64,000 bases of DNA. It comes from Phyllobacterium zundukense. Lineage in GTDB: Bacteria; Pseudomonadota; Alphaproteobacteria; Rhizobiales; Rhizobiaceae. Location of the stretch: positions 2,401,001 through 2,465,000 of the forward strand of contig NZ_CP104973.1 of the NCBI RefSeq assembly GCF_025452195.1. The letters are read 5' to 3'. This document shows positions 55,732 to 64,000 of this stretch, piece after piece; the first letter of the stretch is position 1; each line of letters opens with the position of its first letter. Position numbers and translations under genes: made by a program. The notes below the pieces were generated by a model. It did no database searches. It was not told the DNA's origin and was given only the letters and a program-made list of their open reading frames with translations.

Positions 55732-55757
55732 GAATCCGGCCAACGCGAGTGTAGATC

Positions 55758-56468
55758 CTAGAACCTTATTTGAGAGATGATCCTTGCACGCTGTCGCGTC
55801 GCGACAGGTGCTGTCTCCTGCGGCAGGCGAAAGCTGCGTCTGGTTAGTTGGGATGAGCCGGGGATTGCCGCTTCTGCCGCGGCCACGTCCTCGGGCTTGA
55901 CGATCAAATCCTTGCAAGCACCGGTCTCGTCCCACAATCTTTTGGCGACAAAGCTATCAACGGCTGTGGTGACCGCACCTGCGGCAAGATCGTTAGACTG
56001 TACCCGTTTTTCTGCAATCAAAGCATGAATTGCTTCGCCCAAAATTTCGGCGGAATCGCGGAACGTCACATCGCGGACCTGGTCGAAACGCGCGTTATCT
56101 TCACCATCGACGATGCAGTGACGGGCCGTAAAGATCCAGTCATGGATCATGTATGCCGGCGCATAACCCCACGGAGACAATCCTTTGAAGACCTGGGCGA
56201 TCTTGGGGATAGACCCTCCATCCGTATACATCAAGCCAGGGCGAATGACCGAACCGGGGCGTTGGGGATCGGAACGCCGGAAAATCAGAGGGTCGCCCGG
56301 ATCGGGCACGAAAAGGAACCTCCCGTCGCCGCTTGATCCTCCTTCGCCGACCCACATGACGAAAAGACTGCCGGCAAAGCTCCCGGTCGGGAGTTTTGAA
56401 TAGTCGACGGAAGCGCAAGCGCTCAGAACTACAGACAATAACAGCCAAACGACGATCCGAATGAACAT
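55758..56468 (-). CDS. DUF1353 lipoprotein
   Basis: A 236-residue protein with a lipoprotein signal (VVWLLLSVVLSACAS, lipobox LSAC). The DUF1353 core follows: GLMYTDGGSIPKIAQVFKGL, YAPAYMIHDWIFTARHCIVD. The conserved His/Asp residues suggest a hydrolase-like fold, but the family has no assigned activity. It is convergent with the lactonase gene and downstream of a small hypothetical gene. Confidence 0.82.
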   Translation of the reverse strand: MFIRIVVWLLLSVVLSACASVDYSKLPTGSFAGSLFVMWVGEGGSSGDGRFLFVPDPGDPLIFRRSDPQRPGSVIRPGLMYTDGGSIPKIAQVFKGLSPWGYAPAYMIHDWIFTARHCIVDGEDNARFDQVRDVTFRDSAEILGEAIHALIAEKRVQSNDLAAGAVTTAVDSFVAKRLWDETGACKDLIVKPEDVAAAEAAIPGSSQLTRRSFRLPQETAPVATRQRARIISQIRF

Positions 56469-56504
56469 AGGTTTGTTTCCCGCATGTGCCTGTAGGCCGT
56501 CTAC

Positions 56505-56855
56505 TCAACGCTTTTCGGCAGAGTCATCCTCGTTGCCAGAATTGACATCGTTCGAGCTCAAAGCCGCAGCAATTTGTCCGGCGGTCACTCTTTCGCGCAT
56601 CGTTGGTCTGGAGCCGTCCTCGGTTATGTCCCTGAACTCGAGGCTGATTTCCCGGTTGGCAGCGACGGCTGCGATGAGGTCTGGATCACGCATGCCCCGA
56701 TCAAAAAACATCATGACATTTCGTGCCAGCCGGTTGGCGCGCGGATCGGTCTTTGGCGACCTCTTCAGCAGCGCCGAAGCTTGCGCAAAGGCGTGCTCCA
56801 TTATCTGCCAATCGGCGGACGAATAGGTCAGTTCTTCCGTTCGAGAAAAAGGCAT
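56505..56855 (-). CDS. Hypothetical protein, 116 aa
   Basis: A predicted soluble, mostly helical protein (YSSADWQIMEHAFAQASALL, ARNVMMFFDRGMRDPDLIAA) with an acidic C-terminus. There is no recognised domain. It lies 36 bases before the lipoprotein gene on the same strand, so co-transcription is possible. Confidence 0.6.
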   Translation of the reverse strand: MPFSRTEELTYSSADWQIMEHAFAQASALLKRSPKTDPRANRLARNVMMFFDRGMRDPDLIAAVAANREISLEFRDITEDGSRPTMRERVTAGQIAAALSSNDVNSGNEDDSAEKR

Positions 56856-56964
56856 GGTTCCCCCAAAAGTCCAGCCGTCTCTTTACGTAATCAGATGATC
56901 ATGGGCATTTCAATGGATATATATCTGCATAAGAGGGCCCGGCGCCGGAATCCCTTCAATCAGC

Positions 56965-56987
56965 GGAATCAAGTCACTTTTGATTCC
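56965..56987. terminator. Stem-loop at the 3' end of the histidine phosphatase gene
   Basis: GGAATCAA and TTGATTCC form a perfect eight-base stem around the stop codon. There is no T run, so it may act as an mRNA 3' stabiliser or weak terminator. Confidence 0.35.
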
Positions 56988-57555
56988 ACCTTCTTATGAC
57001 GGGTTCAGTGAGGTCGTGTTCATAGCCCAGGATACTTATGCTCGCCGTATCGAGGACGAACAGTCCACCAGCTTCAGGTGGTAATCCGAGCCAACGTGCT
57101 GCAAGGACTCTCAAGAAATGAGAGCTCGAGAATATCAGAATCGTGCCATCGGTTTGGCGGAGCTGGCCAATAATCAAATCCGCCCGTGCGCCCACATCCG
57201 ATGACAGTTCACCGCGCGGACAGCCATCTCGGAACAGACGCCATCCGGGATGTTCGGCGAGAATCTGCTTCGTCGTCAATCCCTCATATGCCCCGTAGTC
57301 CCACTCTGCCAATTCGTCCTTCGTCACGGCCTGCGAGCCAAATCCAGCAAGCGCGCACGTCTTCGAAGCACGTTGTGATGGACTTGACCACACAGCGGAG
57401 AAAGTCAGGCCCGATAGACGGGCGGCGATATGGCTAGCAGCCTCTTCCCCAACCGGTGTCAGCGGTATGTCTGTACGACCCGTATGCTTGCCGGAGGCAC
57501 TCCATTCTGTTTCTCCATGGCGAACGAGATAGATCTCCGGAAAAGCGCTGCTCAT
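56974..57555 (-). CDS. Histidine phosphatase family protein
   Basis: A 193-residue phosphoglycerate-mutase-like protein: the RHG motif YLVRHGETEWSASGKHTGRT at residues ~9-28, WSSPSQRASKTCALAG, the acidic ELAEWDYGAYEGLTT and the second His in FSSSHFLRVLAARWLG. It is probably a small-molecule phosphatase; the substrate is unknown. Confidence 0.92.
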   Translation of the reverse strand: MSSAFPEIYLVRHGETEWSASGKHTGRTDIPLTPVGEEAASHIAARLSGLTFSAVWSSPSQRASKTCALAGFGSQAVTKDELAEWDYGAYEGLTTKQILAEHPGWRLFRDGCPRGELSSDVGARADLIIGQLRQTDGTILIFSSSHFLRVLAARWLGLPPEAGGLFVLDTASISILGYEHDLTEPVIRRWNQK

Positions 57556-57585
57556 GTGTACCCCTTTGATAATGAGAGCCGAGCG

Positions 57586-58476
57586 TCAACGAATCTGCTC
57601 GATGTATTTGGTGTGGAACCGGACGTAGCCGTCCTCGGTCTGTTTAAGCTGCGTTTCGATTAACGCATGGAATTCAGGCAGTCTGTAAAAAGGCACACTT
57701 GGATAGGCGTGGTGTTCGGCATGATAAGGCATGTTCCATGCAAGCTTGCGCACCAGCCAAGTCGTAGTGGTTGTCCTGCTGTTCTCGAGCATGTTGGCGA
57801 CATAGGGGCATCGGCCATGCTCGGCCAGAAGATAAATACGCAGGAAAGGTTGTCCCAGTACCGCCGGCAGGACCCATATATACACAAGGACTGCCGTCTG
57901 CAGGTAGACGGAGACAGCGATCATGCAGACATAGACCGCAATCATCATTCCTGCCTCGCTGCGGACTTTCCGATGACCTTTTGCTGGCACGAATGGATCG
58001 CTGCAATGTCCCGAGGCGTTTATCACAAGCGTCTTGATGTGGCTCCACCAAACGGGAATGCCGGACAGGTGCACGAGATATTGCCGCATGGTTTCTGGCT
58101 TGGGGGACATCAACTCAGGATCGTTCTCGGGATCCTGAGTGAAGCGGTGGTGGGCCAGATGAAAATAACGAAACCAGTCCGAGGGCAGCACAAGCAGGAC
58201 GCTGCAGACGCGCGCGACGCAGTCGTTTAGCCAATCCGTCCTGAATGGCGTGCGGTGGACGGACTCGTGTTGAAGGGTAAAGAGGAACACGACCAGAATG
58301 CCCTGCGGTATCATCAAAAGCGGCCATAGAGGCGCCCTCACGGCAATCAACCATCCGAGAAGAATGATTGCGCCCCAATGGAAGGCGAGTTGAAGAAGGC
58401 CCGCAAGGTCTGATTTGGCGGTCAGACGATTGCGCTCCTCCGATGTCAACGATGCAATGACAGTCCGGTGGTCCAT
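57586..58476 (-). CDS. Membrane fatty acid desaturase family protein
   Basis: A 296-residue di-iron membrane enzyme with three histidine boxes: HESVH (70-74), HLAHH (106-110) and HAEHH (252-256). Membrane segments lie at ~30-65, ~88-100 and ~175-210. The family includes acyl-lipid desaturases and beta-carotene hydroxylase/ketolase relatives. The distance of the boxes fits a desaturase or hydroxylase, and the product is not predictable. Confidence 0.88.
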   Translation of the reverse strand: MDHRTVIASLTSEERNRLTAKSDLAGLLQLAFHWGAIILLGWLIAVRAPLWPLLMIPQGILVVFLFTLQHESVHRTPFRTDWLNDCVARVCSVLLVLPSDWFRYFHLAHHRFTQDPENDPELMSPKPETMRQYLVHLSGIPVWWSHIKTLVINASGHCSDPFVPAKGHRKVRSEAGMMIAVYVCMIAVSVYLQTAVLVYIWVLPAVLGQPFLRIYLLAEHGRCPYVANMLENSRTTTTTWLVRKLAWNMPYHAEHHAYPSVPFYRLPEFHALIETQLKQTEDGYVRFHTKYIEQIR

Positions 58477-58641
58477 GCGGCAATGATAATCGAACGAGGC
58501 ACTTATTTATACAACACTGTCGAATGTCTGGACGTGAAATTTGACTCTCCCGCATGTGCCAAATAATGTGGCGCCGAATCGACTGTTGTTGATGTCCATT
58601 GATCGTCGTTATGGGCAGAAAATCATTCAAAATCAAAGCGC

Positions 58642-58740
58642 TATGATGTTCAAATAATCCTAGTGCTCGATCCGCGGGTCAAGGGCCAGATCTGTAACCA
58701 CGCCACTATCCTTTGAAAACAGGGCCTTATGGCCCTTTTT
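58642..58740 (+). ncRNA. Candidate small RNA ending in a strong terminator
   Basis: The 317-base gap upstream of the ridA start holds a rho-independent terminator, AGGGCC-TTAT-GGCCCTTTTT (58721-58740), with no gene before it on this strand. A TATGAT box at ~58642-58647 would start a transcript of about 85-90 bases. It could be a free small RNA or a leader attenuator of the ridA gene. I see no known family. Confidence 0.35.
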
Positions 58741-58793
58741 CATGCACGCAGGGCAAGTATCGGATTGCCAGCAAATCGTTAGAGGAGATTTCC

Positions 58794-59138
58794 ATGAGCA
58801 TTCGCCGTATTGAAGTTGGTCCACGCATGAGCCAGGTCGTAGTCCATGGCAACACGGCCTATCTCGCCGGCCAGGTCGGCAGTCCAGGCAAGAGCGTAAC
58901 CGAGCAGACCAAGGATGTCCTGGCCTCGATCGACCGCCTGCTCAAGGAAGCCGGCACCGACAAATCCAAGCTGTTGCAAGCTATCATTTGGCTCGATGAC
59001 ATGAAGGATTTCGGGGAGATGAATGCTGTTTGGGATGCTTGGGTCGACCCGGCAGATACCCCGGCGCGTGCAACGGGCGAAGCCAAGCTTGCAACACCGG
59101 AATACAAGGTTGAAATCATTATCACTGCCGCGATTTGA
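58794..59138 (+). CDS. RidA-family protein
   Basis: A 114-residue trimeric Rid protein of the YjgH/Rid group: MSIRRIEVGPRMSQVVVHGN, AYLAGQVGSPGKSVTEQTKD, VLASIDRLLKEAG and DPADTPARATGEAKLATPEY. The catalytic Arg lies in PARAT. RidA proteins hydrolyse reactive enamine/imine intermediates. The ATG follows AGAGGAGAT; longer starts upstream would include the terminator. Confidence 0.88.
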   Translation: MSIRRIEVGPRMSQVVVHGNTAYLAGQVGSPGKSVTEQTKDVLASIDRLLKEAGTDKSKLLQAIIWLDDMKDFGEMNAVWDAWVDPADTPARATGEAKLATPEYKVEIIITAAI

Positions 59139-59141
59139 GAG

Positions 59142-59260
59142 AATCCACCCTGATGGCCATCTGATGCGATTTTCTGCGCTTCCGGTGCTCATGGACGAGA
59201 ATGTCCACTGCGCGCCGGTTCTCGAAAACCACACCAGCTGTCTCATCAAGCTGAATTCTC
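59142..59260 (+). repeat. Dispersed intergenic repeat, copy B
   Basis: About 120 bases just after the ridA gene, closely matching the copy after ilvC. The core stem is TGGAC/GTCCA (59192-59196 with 59203-59207) around a six-base loop. Confidence 0.75.
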
Positions 59261-59425
59261 TGATTCGACTCTTGCATAATCCAAATTTCGCCAATCCAGT
59301 CGGATCACAAAATTATCCCCGCTGAGTCACCAGAATAGTTGGCGTCGTGGCAGGAATACTCAAGTAAATTGCTTGAGCGCACTGGATTTTTGGCGCGGAA
59401 ATGAATAGAGTCCGCGCTTCTCCGG

Positions 59426-59507
59426 ATTGCCGTAGTGGCAATTCTTCAAACGCTTGTCTGATTGTGGCTCATCTCCTTCCGCAAGGCGAGACAAGCATGG
59501 GTAAGGA
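59426..59507 (+). promoter_or_regulatory. Structured leader of rpsU
   Basis: Two stems precede rpsU: ATTGCC/GGCAAT (59426-59442), and CTTGTCT (59453-59459) with AGACAAG (59489-59495), the latter enclosing an inner CCTT-CCGC-AAGG hairpin. The AAGGA ribosome-binding site follows directly at 59503-59507. The arrangement suggests translational or autogenous control; this is a prediction from pairing only. Confidence 0.4.
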
Positions 59508-59513
59508 AAACGA

Positions 59514-59789
59514 TTGCAAGTTCTCGTCCGTGATAACAATGTTGAACAGGCCCTTCGGGTCCTGAAGAAGAAGATGCAGCGGGAAGGTCTCTTCCGCGAA
59601 ATGAAGGCGCGCCAGGCTTTTGAAAAGCCATCCGAGCGCCGTGTCCGTGAAAAAGCAGAAGCCGTTAGCCGTGCCCGCAAGGCTGCACGCAAGCAGGCTC
59701 AGCGCGAAGGCCTGTTGCCGGGTCCAAAGAAGAAGGAACGCGTTGCCCGTCCAGCTGGCAACAATGGCAGTGACTTCAACAACCGATAA
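59514..59789 (+). CDS. rpsU: 30S ribosomal protein S21
   Basis: A 91-residue basic protein with the S21 opening [20 protein letters not shown] and [20 protein letters not shown]. The start is TTG at 59514: it gives the canonical N-terminus, has AAGGA six bases upstream, and no ATG exists in frame. The C-terminal extension ([19 protein letters not shown]) is typical of the order. Confidence 0.95.
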   Translation: MQVLVRDNNVEQALRVLKKKMQREGLFREMKARQAFEKPSERRVREKAEAVSRARKAARKQAQREGLLPGPKKKERVARPAGNNGSDFNNR

Positions 59790-59827
59790 TTCATGACCGG
59801 TTCATCCGGTCATTTCATAAGCGCGAC

Positions 59828-59866
59828 AGAACCCGCATGGTCCAGGCCGTAGCGGGTTTTCGTTTT
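59828..59866 (+). terminator. Terminator of rpsU
   Basis: AACCCGC (59828-59834) and GCGGGTT (59850-59856) arms followed by TTCGTTTTT. Confidence 0.75.
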
Positions 59867-60002
59867 TAAAAACCTTTCGATAACTTCATTTTGATGGTCA
59901 TCCGAAGCCATATAGCCGGTTTCCAATAAGTGCCTGCTTGTGCTGTGGCCGCGGCTTCCTATTCATACCTCACAGAATCATCCCGTATGGAGACAGGTCG
60001 AA

Positions 60003-60572
60003 ATGGCACTCAAGCTCAATATCATCATAGCTAGCACGCGGCCGGGTCGCGGTGGTCCGGCGGTTGCAAACTGGTTCAGTGAATTTGCCAAGCAGGATGG
60101 CCGCTTTGAACCTGTTCTCATCGACCTTGTTGAGATTAACCTGCCGATCTTCGACGAACCGAATCATCCCAAGATGAAGAAGTATGAACACGCTCACACG
60201 AAGAAGTGGAGTGCGATCATCGATTCAGGCGACGCTTATGTCTTCGTCACGCCGGAATATGATTACAACGCCCCGCCGTCCTTGACGAACGCGTTGATCT
60301 ATTTGTTCCAGGAGTGGAGCTACAAGCCGGCGGGTTTCGTCAGCTATGGTGGCGTATCGGGTGGGCTGCGTTCCGTTGAGTCCGTGAAGGGACTGATCGC
60401 CGGCCTGCATATGATGCCTATCCCAGAAGGTGTGCCTGTTGCGAACTATCGGCAATTCATCAATGACGAAGGCGTGTTCCAGCCAAGCGATCTGATGAAA
60501 ACCGGTGCAACGACGATGCTGACCGAATTGCTCAAGTGGGCGACGGCTCTCAAACCTTTGCACACTTCGTGA
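60003..60572 (+). CDS. NADPH-dependent FMN reductase family protein
   Basis: A 189-residue flavodoxin-fold protein: LNIIIASTRPGRGGPAVANW is the phosphate-binding loop, with FVTPEYDYNAPPSLTNALIY and FVSYGGVSGGLRSVESVKGL as further flavin-contacting loops. It probably reduces quinones or azo compounds. The ATG at 60003 follows GGAGACAGG. Confidence 0.9.
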   Translation: MALKLNIIIASTRPGRGGPAVANWFSEFAKQDGRFEPVLIDLVEINLPIFDEPNHPKMKKYEHAHTKKWSAIIDSGDAYVFVTPEYDYNAPPSLTNALIYLFQEWSYKPAGFVSYGGVSGGLRSVESVKGLIAGLHMMPIPEGVPVANYRQFINDEGVFQPSDLMKTGATTMLTELLKWATALKPLHTS

Positions 60573-60627
60573 TCTATTGACCCGCTTGACAAGTGCGTCA
60601 TCAGCGGGTCACATAAACACATTCACC

Positions 60628-60725
60628 AGGGGGGTCCCGACAAGGGGCTGAGATACTGCTGGCTTTTGCAGCGCAGTGACCCGTTGAACCTGATCCAGTT
60701 CATACTGGCGTAGGGACGGTGCAAA
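60628..60725 (+). promoter_or_regulatory. TPP riboswitch (THI element)
   Basis: The conserved THI-box segments are present in order: GGGGTCCC, GGGGCTGAGAT (60646-60656), then GACCCGTTGAACCTGATCC and GCGTAGGGA. It lies in the 343-base leader of thiC, about 190 bases before the start codon. Bound thiamine pyrophosphate would lower thiC expression, by terminating transcription or hiding the ribosome-binding site. No clear downstream terminator is visible to me. Confidence 0.95.
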
Positions 60726-60873
60726 AGTCTTCGCATAGAGTGTCTCGGCACTCGGTCTCTGTTCAGACTCGCGAACTCCTTTCATCCTTCCGGCACAGAA
60801 CTGGGTTTCCACGCACTTGCTGCGCCATGCGTCCGTTTGGATGGACGCCTAAAGGTCGCAGCAACACTTTTAA

Positions 60874-62739
<1,866 letters not shown>

Positions 62740-62743
62740 GGGA

Positions 62744-63709
62744 ATGAACGTTCTCGTAAAGGGTTCTGGCGTGGCCGGTTTGTCGGTCGCCCACGAATTG
62801 AGGTCACGCGGCGCGCGCGTGACGGTGGTCGACCCGCAACCGGGCAGTCGCGCGGCTGCATCCTGGTTTGCAGGGGGGATGCTTGCGCCTTATTGCGAGC
62901 GGGAAAGCGCCGAGCAGACAGTTGTCGAGCTCGGGCTTGGTGCCGCTGACTGGTGGGAAGCGGCGCTGCCCGGCTCCGTGACACGCAATGGTACGCTGGT
63001 TCTGGCGCCAGTCCGTGACGTCAGGGAGCTTGAACGGTTCGGCTCGCGAACTTCAGAGTTCGAGTGGGCTGACGAAGATACTATTGCAACGCTGGAGCCT
63101 GACCTTGCCGGGCGTTTCCGCAGGGGCCTGTTTTTCAAGGATGAAGCACACTTTGATCCTCGACACGTCTTGATCAGCCTTGCGGCGAAACTGGCGGAAG
63201 CAGGCGTTGCATTCGAAACCGATCCAGTGCGGACCGCGACAACCGGTTTCGATCGGACCGTTCAGTGCACCGGCTATTCCCGCGAAGATCAGACCATGCG
63301 CGGCGTGCGCGGTGAAATGCTGACCCTGCGTACCTCAGATATCTCCTTGTCACGTCCTGTCAGGCTCGTTCACCCGCGCTTTCCCATCTATGTCGTGCCT
63401 AGGGTGGATCACACGTTCATGGTTGGTGCAACGATGATCGAAAGCGACTCGGCGGGTCCGATCACCGTGCGCTCGATGATGGAATTGCTGAACGCGGCCT
63501 ATAGCCTGCACCCCGCCTTCGGTGAGGCCGAGATCGTCGAAACTGGGGTGGGCATTCGACCTGCCTATCCAGACAACCTGCCGCATGTCATGCGCGAGGG
63601 TAACACCATCAGCATCAACGGGCTTTACCGGCACGGTTTCTTGCTTGCCCCAGCGATGGCCATGCAGGTGGCGGACATGGTTTTGAATGAAAGGACAGCA
63701 ACCCGATGA
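62744..63709 (+). CDS. thiO: Glycine oxidase ThiO
   Basis: A 321-residue FAD-dependent oxidase: dinucleotide motif KGSGVAGLSVAHELRSRGA, and C-terminal VETGVGIRPAYPDNLPHV with NGLYRHGFLLAPAMA. It supplies dehydroglycine for thiazole synthesis. The start is four bases after the thiC stop with a GAGGGA site, and it overlaps thiS by four bases. Confidence 0.93.
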   Translation: MNVLVKGSGVAGLSVAHELRSRGARVTVVDPQPGSRAAASWFAGGMLAPYCERESAEQTVVELGLGAADWWEAALPGSVTRNGTLVLAPVRDVRELERFGSRTSEFEWADEDTIATLEPDLAGRFRRGLFFKDEAHFDPRHVLISLAAKLAEAGVAFETDPVRTATTGFDRTVQCTGYSREDQTMRGVRGEMLTLRTSDISLSRPVRLVHPRFPIYVVPRVDHTFMVGATMIESDSAGPITVRSMMELLNAAYSLHPAFGEAEIVETGVGIRPAYPDNLPHVMREGNTISINGLYRHGFLLAPAMAMQVADMVLNERTATR

Positions 63710-63903
63710 AACTTCTCGTCAATGGAGAACCGCACGATGTATCGGCGCAATCGCTCGATGCTTTGCTTGCCGAACTGGAGTTCGAAGGCGAATGGCTGGC
63801 GACGGCAGTCAATAGCGAGTTGGTCCGGGCGACCGAGCGGCAGGACTGCCATTTAAGCGAAGGCGACCGCATCGAAATACTGACACCCAAACAAGGCGGA
63901 TAG
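63706..63903 (+). CDS. thiS: Sulfur carrier protein ThiS
   Basis: A 65-residue ubiquitin-like protein: MKLLVNGEPHDVSAQSLDAL, ending ILTPKQGG with the essential Gly-Gly tail that is thiocarboxylated. In this order thiG normally follows; the bases after thiS up to the window end do not encode its start. Confidence 0.95.
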   Translation: MKLLVNGEPHDVSAQSLDALLAELEFEGEWLATAVNSELVRATERQDCHLSEGDRIEILTPKQGG

Positions 63904-63954
63904 AATGAAGCGTGATCACTACATGAATTTATTAGCGGTATTGCCCATGTGCGT

Positions 63955-63986
63955 GGTTCGACAAGCTCACCATGAGGGAGATTTGT
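63955..63986. repeat. GELVEPR-type dispersed repeat
   Basis: GGTTCGACAAGCTCACCATG (63957-63976) and its flanks belong to the short repeat whose reverse frame translates to HGELVEPR, seen many times in some proteobacterial genomes. Here it lies between thiS and the expected thiG position. Confidence 0.6.
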
Positions 63987-64000
63987 GGACTGCAAGTGCA

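Overview
The window reads as a chromosomal segment of an alphaproteobacterium of the order Hyphomicrobiales (Rhizobiales), most likely Phyllobacteriaceae or Brucellaceae. The evidence is gene order (dfrA-hflK-hflC-DUF2065-degP-serB-miaA-ilvI-ilvH), a circularly permuted two-piece tmRNA, SspB-alpha with DUF4169, a BA14K-family protein, rhizobial-type intergenic repeats, and a moderately high-GC codon style. The genus cannot be fixed from sequence alone.

Layout. 1-9.4 kb: the end of an AsmA-like envelope protein, a VOC protein, a PemK/Phd-type toxin-antitoxin pair, the sspB-DUF4169-RHH operon, a TetR/Bcr-type efflux pair, an ArsR-SRPBCC pair, the ssrA (tmRNA) gene and DUF2853. 9.7-16.7 kb: a long-form thymidylate synthase and dfrA, separated by an arsenic island. 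The island holds a divergent arsR-MFS / DUF6428 unit and an operon arsR-arsC::arsN2 fusion-small ORF-aqpS-arsC-arsH. This suggests reduction of arsenate, exit of arsenite through the AqpS channel, and handling of organoarsenicals by ArsH and ArsN2. 16.9-25.4 kb: hflK, hflC, DUF2065, degP and serB. An accessory block (a frameshifted DUF1254/DUF1214 gene and a HEPN-domain gene with two small overlapping ORFs) sits between DUF2065 and degP, partly bracketed by an 86-bp direct repeat. hflK and serB carry single-base insertions; two of these three have the same GGATTC^TGA context, so sequencing error must be considered.

25.4-40 kb: miaA, a HerA-type ATPase, ilvIH behind a leader-peptide attenuator, a LysE exporter, a cobalt-type nitrile hydratase operon, a RecD-like helicase, pdxJ, kup, a TetR regulator and ilvC. 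40-45.5 kb: a polytopic membrane protein, BA14K, an EEP nuclease/phosphatase, a Nudix hydrolase, a PhzF protein and tRNA-Lys(CUU), with several dispersed repeats.

45.5-55.7 kb is the most interesting metabolic block: a GntR regulator divergent from a ribose-type ABC importer whose two permease halves are fused in one 688-aa protein, followed by an SDR dehydrogenase, a lambda-crystallin/carnitine-dehydrogenase-like 3-hydroxyacid dehydrogenase, a BKACE (DUF849) beta-keto acid cleavage enzyme and two tandem SMP-30 lactonases. Together they suggest a sugar -> lactone -> aldonate -> 3-keto-aldonate -> acetyl-CoA-dependent cleavage route. I do not recognise it as a described pathway with these parts.

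55.7-64 kb: a DUF1353 lipoprotein, a histidine phosphatase, a fatty acid desaturase, a RidA protein, rpsU (TTG start, structured leader), an FMN reductase, and the thiCOS operon behind a TPP riboswitch. A dispersed repeat follows thiS at the window edge.
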